Assembly (NCBI RefSeq): GCF_016862075.1
Contig: NZ_BOMG01000036.1
Coordinates: 1-32,766 of the forward strand
Source: Actinoplanes couchii
GTDB lineage: Bacteria; Actinomycetota; Actinomycetes; Mycobacteriales; Micromonosporaceae
Direction: 5' to 3'
DNA: 32,766 nt
Of the stretch, positions 29,314 through 32,766 are shown piece by piece. The position numbers and the translations under genes are program-made. The stretch's first letter is position 1. Each line of letters starts with the position of its first letter. The notes beneath the pieces are model-generated. The model did not search any database. It was given only the letters and a program-made list of their open reading frames with translations, and was not told the DNA's origin.

Positions 29314-30867
29314 ATGGCCGAACGTCATCCGCGACGCTGGCTGATTCTGGGTGTGCTCTGTCTGAGCCTGCTCGTTGTCGTCGTGGACAACATGGTTCTG
29401 AACATCGCCATCCCGGCGCTCATCCGCGATCTCGGCGCGAGCACCGCCGACATTCAGTGGATCATCGACGCCTACATCCTGGTCTTCGCCGGCGTGCTGC
29501 TCACCGCGGGCAGCCTCTCCGACCGATACGGCCGTCGCCGTGGCCTGGTCATCGGCCTGATCATCTTCGGTGGCGCCTCCGCGCTGGCCACCGTCTGCGA
29601 GACCCCCGGACAGCTGATCGCGGTCCGCGGCCTGATGGGTCTGGGCGCCGCCTTCCTCATGCCGGGCACGCTCGCCATCCTCACCACAGTCTTCGACGAG
29701 AACGAGCGCAAGAAGGCGATCGCGATCTGGAGCTCGGTGCTCATGCTCGGCGCCCTGGGTGGCCCGACCCTGGGCGGACTGCTCCTGGAGCACTTCTGGT
29801 GGGGCTCGGTCTTCCTGCTCAACATTCCCATCGCCATCCTGGGCCTGTTGGCCTCCCTGGCTTTCATTCCCGAGTCGAAGGGCCCGTCCTCCCGGCCCGA
29901 CACGGTGGGCGCCCTGCTCTCCACGATCGGCATGACCGCCCTGATCTGGGGCGTCATCTCGGCTCCGGAGCACGGCTGGGAGTCGCTCCGGACCACCGGC
30001 GGCTTCGTCGTCGCCCTGGTCGCCCTGACCTCTTTCATTCTCTGGGAGCGCCGGGCAGCCGAACCGATGCTGCCGCTGGAGCTTTTCCGGAACCGCAATT
30101 TCCGGGGCGCGAGCCTGTCCCTGGTGCTGCTCTCCTTCTCCGCCGGTGGCGTGATGCTGGCGATCACGCAATACCTCCAGTTCGTCCTCGGCTACGAGCC
30201 GATCAAGGCCGGCGCCGCCTTCATCCCGATGATCGTGACAACGATGATCTTCAACGGGGTCGGTGTGGTGGTCGACAAACGTTTCGGCGCCCGGGTGGCG
30301 CTGTCGGCAGGCCTGCTGCTGGTGGCGGGTGGCTTCGCGGTCCTCGCGTCACTCGCTCCCGAGGACGGTTATCTGAAACTGGCCTCCGCGCTCGTCATCA
30401 TCGGCATGGGCAGTGGCATCGCGTCACCGGCCGCGGTCGGCACGCTGCTCGGCGCGCTGCCGCTGGAGCGCGCCGGTGTCGGGTCGGCGGTCAACGACAC
30501 GGTCCAGCAGGTGGGGACGGCACTGAGCGTCGCCATCCTGGGCAGCATGTTGACCACCACCTATCGGGCGGCACTGCCGGACGGCGTCTCCGAAGCCGCC
30601 CGGGAGTCACTCGGTGGCGCCCTGCGACTCGGGGACGCGGGACTGGCGGAGACGGCCCGGGCCGCTTTTGTCGATGCCATCGCGGTCACCTCTCTGGTCG
30701 GCGTGGTGGGTGGGGTCGCGGCGGCGATCCTGGCCGCCGCGGTGTTGCGACCGAAGCCTGCCACGAATCCGGAGGCGGCCGATCCGTTGTCCACAGAAGC
30801 GGATGGGCCGGAAAAGTTATCCACAGAAGCGGATTCGGTGCCCGCCGGGATCGAACGCCAGTACTAA
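29314..30867 (+). CDS. MFS multidrug exporter, DHA2 (14-helix) type
   Basis: The 517-residue membrane protein is a proton-driven exporter of the EmrB/QacA group. It has about 14 hydrophobic segments, motif D1-like IQWIIDAYILVFAGVLLTAG, motif A GSLSDRYGRRRG and the late GVGSAVNDTVQQVGTALSVA block typical of DHA2 members. ATG 29314 is chosen for the GAGAGGAA ribosome binding site upstream; an earlier ATG at 29251 would lie upstream of the operator. The C-terminal tail holds a duplicated LSTEAD segment whose DNA contains two DnaA-box-like 9-mers. Substrate unknown. Confidence 0.93.
   Translation: MAERHPRRWLILGVLCLSLLVVVVDNMVLNIAIPALIRDLGASTADIQWIIDAYILVFAGVLLTAGSLSDRYGRRRGLVIGLIIFGGASALATVCETPGQLIAVRGLMGLGAAFLMPGTLAILTTVFDENERKKAIAIWSSVLMLGALGGPTLGGLLLEHFWWGSVFLLNIPIAILGLLASLAFIPESKGPSSRPDTVGALLSTIGMTALIWGVISAPEHGWESLRTTGGFVVALVALTSFILWERRAAEPMLPLELFRNRNFRGASLSLVLLSFSAGGVMLAITQYLQFVLGYEPIKAGAAFIPMIVTTMIFNGVGVVVDKRFGARVALSAGLLLVAGGFAVLASLAPEDGYLKLASALVIIGMGSGIASPAAVGTLLGALPLERAGVGSAVNDTVQQVGTALSVAILGSMLTTTYRAALPDGVSEAARESLGGALRLGDAGLAETARAAFVDAIAVTSLVGVVGGVAAAILAAAVLRPKPATNPEAADPLSTEADGPEKLSTEADSVPAGIERQY
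30787..30825 (+). promoter_or_regulatory. Two DnaA-box sequences inside the exporter 3' end
   Basis: TTGTCCACA (30787-30795) and TTATCCACA (30817-30825) both match DnaA-box consensus forms, same orientation, 30 bp apart and 40 bp upstream of the alkB-like gene's promoter. They are part of a duplication encoding LSTEAD twice, so chance is possible. Confidence 0.4.
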
Positions 30868-30870
30868 CAT
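30865..30870 (+). promoter_or_regulatory. -10 element TAACAT, leaderless alkB-like gene
   Basis: TAACAT overlaps the exporter's TAA stop (30865-30867) and ends 6 nt before the ATG at 30877, so the gene need not depend on read-through. Confidence 0.5.
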
Positions 30871-30876
30871 GGCGGC

Positions 30877-31512
30877 ATGACCAGCGCCTACCAGCCTTCG
30901 TTTCTCGACCTGATGCCCGGGCCGGCCGAGGCGGTCGCACCACTGACCGGCCGGCCGATCCGGCATCGGCTCACCGCGGGCGCCTGGGCCGACGTGCTTC
31001 CCGGGTGGCTGCACGGGTCCGACGCCGTCTTCGAGACCCTGCTCGGCATCGACTGGCGTGCCGAGCGGCGGAAGATGTATGACGATGTCGTCGACGTCCC
31101 CCGGCTGCTGCGGTGGTTCGGCCCACGGGAGCCGCTGCCACATCCCGCGCTGACCGCGGCGAAAGAGGAGCTGAACCGGCATTACGCCGAGGAGCTGGGC
31201 GAGGAGTTCGTGACCGCGGGCATGTGCCTCTATCGCGACGGGCGCGACAGCGTGGCCTGGCACGGCGACACGCTCGGCCGGTCCGCCACCGAGGACACCA
31301 TGGTCGCGATCGTCTCGTTCGGATCGCCACGACATCTGCTGCTGCGACCACGCGCCGGCGGTCACGAGACGCTGCGGTTCCCGCTCGGGCACGGCGATCT
31401 GATCGTGATGGGCGGTTCCTGTCAGCGCACCTGGGAGCACGCCGTGCCGAAGACCGCGAAGCCGGTCGGGCCACGGGTGAGCGTGCAGTTCCGGCCCGCT
31501 GGCGTGGCCTGA
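30877..31512 (+). CDS. AlkB-like 2-oxoglutarate/Fe(II) dioxygenase
   Basis: The 211-residue product belongs to the AlkB family, which in characterised members repairs alkylated bases (1-methyladenine, 3-methylcytosine) by oxidative demethylation. The iron ligands are visible as WHGDTLG (His and Asp) and WEHAVPK (His), and RVSVQFRP gives the 2-oxoglutarate-binding arginine pair. CLYRDGRDSVAWH precedes the first ligands as usual. Start ATG 30877 is 9 nt after the exporter stop. The gene's end forms the first unit of a tandem repeat that repeats its last codons and stop. Whether the substrate is DNA, RNA or protein is not evident. Confidence 0.92.
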   Translation: MTSAYQPSFLDLMPGPAEAVAPLTGRPIRHRLTAGAWADVLPGWLHGSDAVFETLLGIDWRAERRKMYDDVVDVPRLLRWFGPREPLPHPALTAAKEELNRHYAEELGEEFVTAGMCLYRDGRDSVAWHGDTLGRSATEDTMVAIVSFGSPRHLLLRPRAGGHETLRFPLGHGDLIVMGGSCQRTWEHAVPKTAKPVGPRVSVQFRPAGVA

Positions 31513-31562
31513 AAAACCCGCTGGCGTGGCCTGAGAAAACCTGCTGGCGTGGCCTGAGAAAA
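31498..31562 (+). repeat. 22-23-bp tandem repeat spanning the alkB-like stop codon
   Basis: Nearly three copies of GCTGGCGTGGCCTGARAAA (starting at 31498, 31520 and 31543) follow each other, each containing the gene's last codons and TGA stop. CCTGTAACAGG at 31567-31577 follows. The gene therefore has its 3' end in three copies, of which only the first is used. Confidence 0.88.
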
Positions 31563-31591
31563 CAAGCCTGTAACAGGGGCATCGCAAGTGG

Positions 31592-31629
31592 TTGACGAGT
31601 CCGCCGAGAAAGTTACACTCCAAGTGTAA
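31592..31629 (+). promoter_or_regulatory. Promoter with overlapping palindromic operator, upstream of livG-like gene
   Basis: TTGACG (31592-31597) and TACACT (31614-31619) are 16 bp apart, a good -35/-10 pair. The -10 lies in the perfect palindrome TTACACT-CCA-AGTGTAA (31613-31629), the kind of site bound by TetR-type repressors of lipid or small-molecule catabolism. No regulator gene for it is in view to the right; the TetR gene at 28490 has a different operator. Confidence 0.7.
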
Positions 31630-31683
31630 ATAGTTGAGGCTCCATCTCCCATCCAGGACTTCCACCGGTCCGGCGAGGCAGCC

Positions 31684-32391
31684 ATGACAACAGATCCCCC
31701 GCTCAAGGAATTGGCGCTCCACGACATCACCGTCCGCTTCGGCGGCCTGACCGCTCTCGACACCGTCTCTCTGCGCGTGGCGCCGGGCCGGATCGTCGGC
31801 GTCATCGGGCCGAACGGCGCGGGCAAGACCACCCTTTTCAACGTCATCAGCGGTTTTGTGCCGCCGACCTCCGGGTCGCTCACTCTCGACGGCAAGCCGT
31901 GGCGGCCCCGCCCGCACCATCTCAACCGGCTCGGCATCTCCCGGACTCTGCAGGGCGTCGGTCAGTTCGCCGGCATGACCGTCCTGGAGAACGTGATGGT
32001 CGGCGCGAGACACCGGCACGCCGAGTCCGAGGCGCTCGCCGCCCTGGAGCGGTGTGGCGTGACACGGTTCGCCCACGAGTACCCAGGGGCCCTGCAGTAC
32101 GCGATCCGCAAACGGGTCGAGCTGGCTCGGGCCCTGGTCGCGAAGCCACGCATCCTGATGCTCGACGAGCCCGCGGGCGGGCTGGACGCCGACGAGATCC
32201 GCTGGCTGGGCACTCTGATCACCGAGATCGGCACCACGGTTCTGCTGGTCGAGCACCACATGGACCTGGTGATGTCGGTCTGCGACGAGATCCTGGTGCT
32301 CGACTTCGGTAAGCCGATCGCGCTCGGCACCCCGAGTGAGATCAGTGCGAACCCCAAGGTCACCGAGGCCTATCTCGGCGCGGCCGCCTGA
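31684..32391 (+). CDS. ABC transporter ATP-binding protein, LivG (branched-chain amino acid) type
   Basis: The 235-residue product is the ATPase of an importer of the LivG group: VRFGGLTALDTVSL, Walker A GPNGAGKTT, Q-loop region RTLQGVGQFAGMTVLENVMVG, Walker B ILMLDEPAGGLD and the H-loop LLVEHHMDLVM. The signature motif, usually LPYGQQRRLEIARAL in LivG, reads LQYAIRKRVELARAL, so the central Gly is gone. The protein may work in a heterodimer with an intact partner. No permease or binding protein is in the window; such genes may follow to the right. ATG 31684 is 54 nt after the palindrome and has only a modest purine run upstream. Confidence 0.88.
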   Translation: MTTDPPLKELALHDITVRFGGLTALDTVSLRVAPGRIVGVIGPNGAGKTTLFNVISGFVPPTSGSLTLDGKPWRPRPHHLNRLGISRTLQGVGQFAGMTVLENVMVGARHRHAESEALAALERCGVTRFAHEYPGALQYAIRKRVELARALVAKPRILMLDEPAGGLDADEIRWLGTLITEIGTTVLLVEHHMDLVMSVCDEILVLDFGKPIALGTPSEISANPKVTEAYLGAAA

Positions 32392-32443
32392 GCTTCCACA
32401 TCCTGGCAACCGGTCACGCGGGCCGGCCGCCGGAGCACTACGA

Positions 32444-32470
32444 CAGACAGTCGCGCGACGCGACTGCCTG
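32444..32470 (+). terminator. Terminator-like hairpin after the LivG-type gene
   Basis: CAGTCGCG (32448-32455) pairs exactly with CGCGACTG (32459-32466) around a 3-nt loop, and the stem extends to 12 pairs with one mismatch (32444-32470). It stands 53 nt after the stop and is followed by AACCTTTCC. Beyond it lie two direct copies of GCAAAGCCGACAGCT (32480-32494, 32499-32513). Confidence 0.6.
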
Positions 32471-32590
32471 AACCTTTCCGCAAAGCCGACAGCTCCATGC
32501 AAAGCCGACAGCTTTCCGCACTCCCGGCAGCCGGTCACGACACGGCTTTCGTCGGCATATCCCCAGAACGACCCCGAAGGAGGAGCGCCG

Positions 32591-32766
32591 ATGATCACCC
32601 GTGGAGACCCGCCGTCTGCGACCGGACCGGTCAGCGCAGGTGACCGCGAGACGCGACCTCGAAGCACCGGCAACCACGAGACGCGGTCCTGGAGCGCCGG
32701 CGGCCGCGAGACGCGGTCCTGGAGCGCCGGCGGCCGCGAGACGCGGTCCTGGAGCGCCGGCGGCCG
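32591..32766 (+). CDS. Start of a repeat-bearing protein (runs off right edge)
   Basis: ATG 32591 follows a strong ribosome binding site GAAGGAGGAG (32577-32585). The 58 codons seen are open to the edge. After about 16 residues the protein is made of 10-residue repeats, the cleanest being GGRETRSWSA. A second ATPase or permease of the LivG system would be expected here by family context, but nothing in this stretch shows it. Function cannot be assigned. Confidence 0.5.
   Translation, partial: MITRGDPPSATGPVSAGDRETRPRSTGNHETRSWSAGGRETRSWSAGGRETRSWSAGG
32641..32766 (+). repeat. 30-bp tandem repeat at the right edge
   Basis: Units at 32641-32670 and 32671-32700 are diverged, those at 32701-32730 and 32731-32760 are identical, and a fifth begins at 32761. 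There are no spacers between units. The array may continue past the window. Confidence 0.93.

Noticed and set aside
30787..30825. Origin of replication because of DnaA boxes
   Set aside because: Only two boxes, inside a coding region, with no AT-rich unwinding region or dnaA/dnaN neighbours.
32641..32766. CRISPR-like array of 30-bp repeats at the right edge (and at the left edge)
   Set aside because: Units are directly head to tail with no spacers, and both arrays keep a coding frame.
1..32766. tRNA, rRNA, insertion sequence or phage genes
   Set aside because: No cloverleaf, rRNA motif, transposase, integrase or terminal inverted repeat pair was recognised anywhere in the window.

Overview
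The window is high-GC DNA (strong G/C preference at third codon positions, many GTG starts, almost gapless coding on both strands) from an actinobacterium. mshB (mycothiol synthesis), an actinobacterial-type DapD and a three-gene succinate dehydrogenase of the mycobacterial Sdh1 kind all point there. A member of the Micromonosporaceae, for example an Actinoplanes relative, is my best guess from gene style; it is an inference, not a match. No rRNA, tRNA, insertion sequence, phage gene or CRISPR array was seen.

Layout. 1-1218 (-): N-terminal part of a UvrD/Rep-type helicase running off the left edge. 1219-1656: degenerate short repeats, no gene. 1657-3020 (-): two overlapping LOG-family nucleotide hydrolases. 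3152-6864: a diaminopimelate/lysine island with dapE and dapD divergent from a 67-bp promoter region, then a lysG regulator divergent from a lysE exporter; dapC lies further on with the ferredoxin fdxA (13595-15021). 6900-8799: a MerR DNA-binding domain fused to a DNA polymerase III beta-clamp-like region, then a methyltransferase. 9288-12818 (+): five genes in a row for small exported or membrane-anchored proteins, four sharing a two-cysteine beta-sandwich-like pattern and one fibronectin-III-like. 12882-18045: SIMPL protein, dapC-fdxA, a GNAT protein, two small membrane proteins and mshB. 18139-23482: a degenerate prolyl-oligopeptidase-like protein, a Uma2-type nuclease-fold protein and the tldD-tldE protease pair. 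23676-27495: sdhC-sdhA-sdhB. 27758-32391: GNAT, a TetR repressor divergent from a 14-helix drug exporter, an AlkB-like dioxygenase and a LivG-type ABC ATPase. 32591 to the right edge: start of a repeat-bearing ORF.

How the genes work together. dapD, dapC and dapE are consecutive steps of the succinylase branch of meso-diaminopimelate and lysine synthesis, and LysG/LysE would vent excess lysine or arginine. mshB supports thiol redox buffering. SdhCAB feeds electrons from succinate into the quinone pool. The 9288-12818 cluster looks like one surface system: a 5' gene with a Gly-rich tail, a strong hairpin after it, then overlapping downstream genes. It is the best candidate for an undescribed system here.

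Two general patterns stand out. Eleven genes have a TANNNT hexamer ending 6 or 7 nt before the start codon, which predicts leaderless transcripts. Short in-frame tandem repeats occur in at least five coding regions (helicase, first exported protein, fibronectin-like protein, SdhA, right-edge ORF), and related degenerate repeats fill several intergenic gaps.
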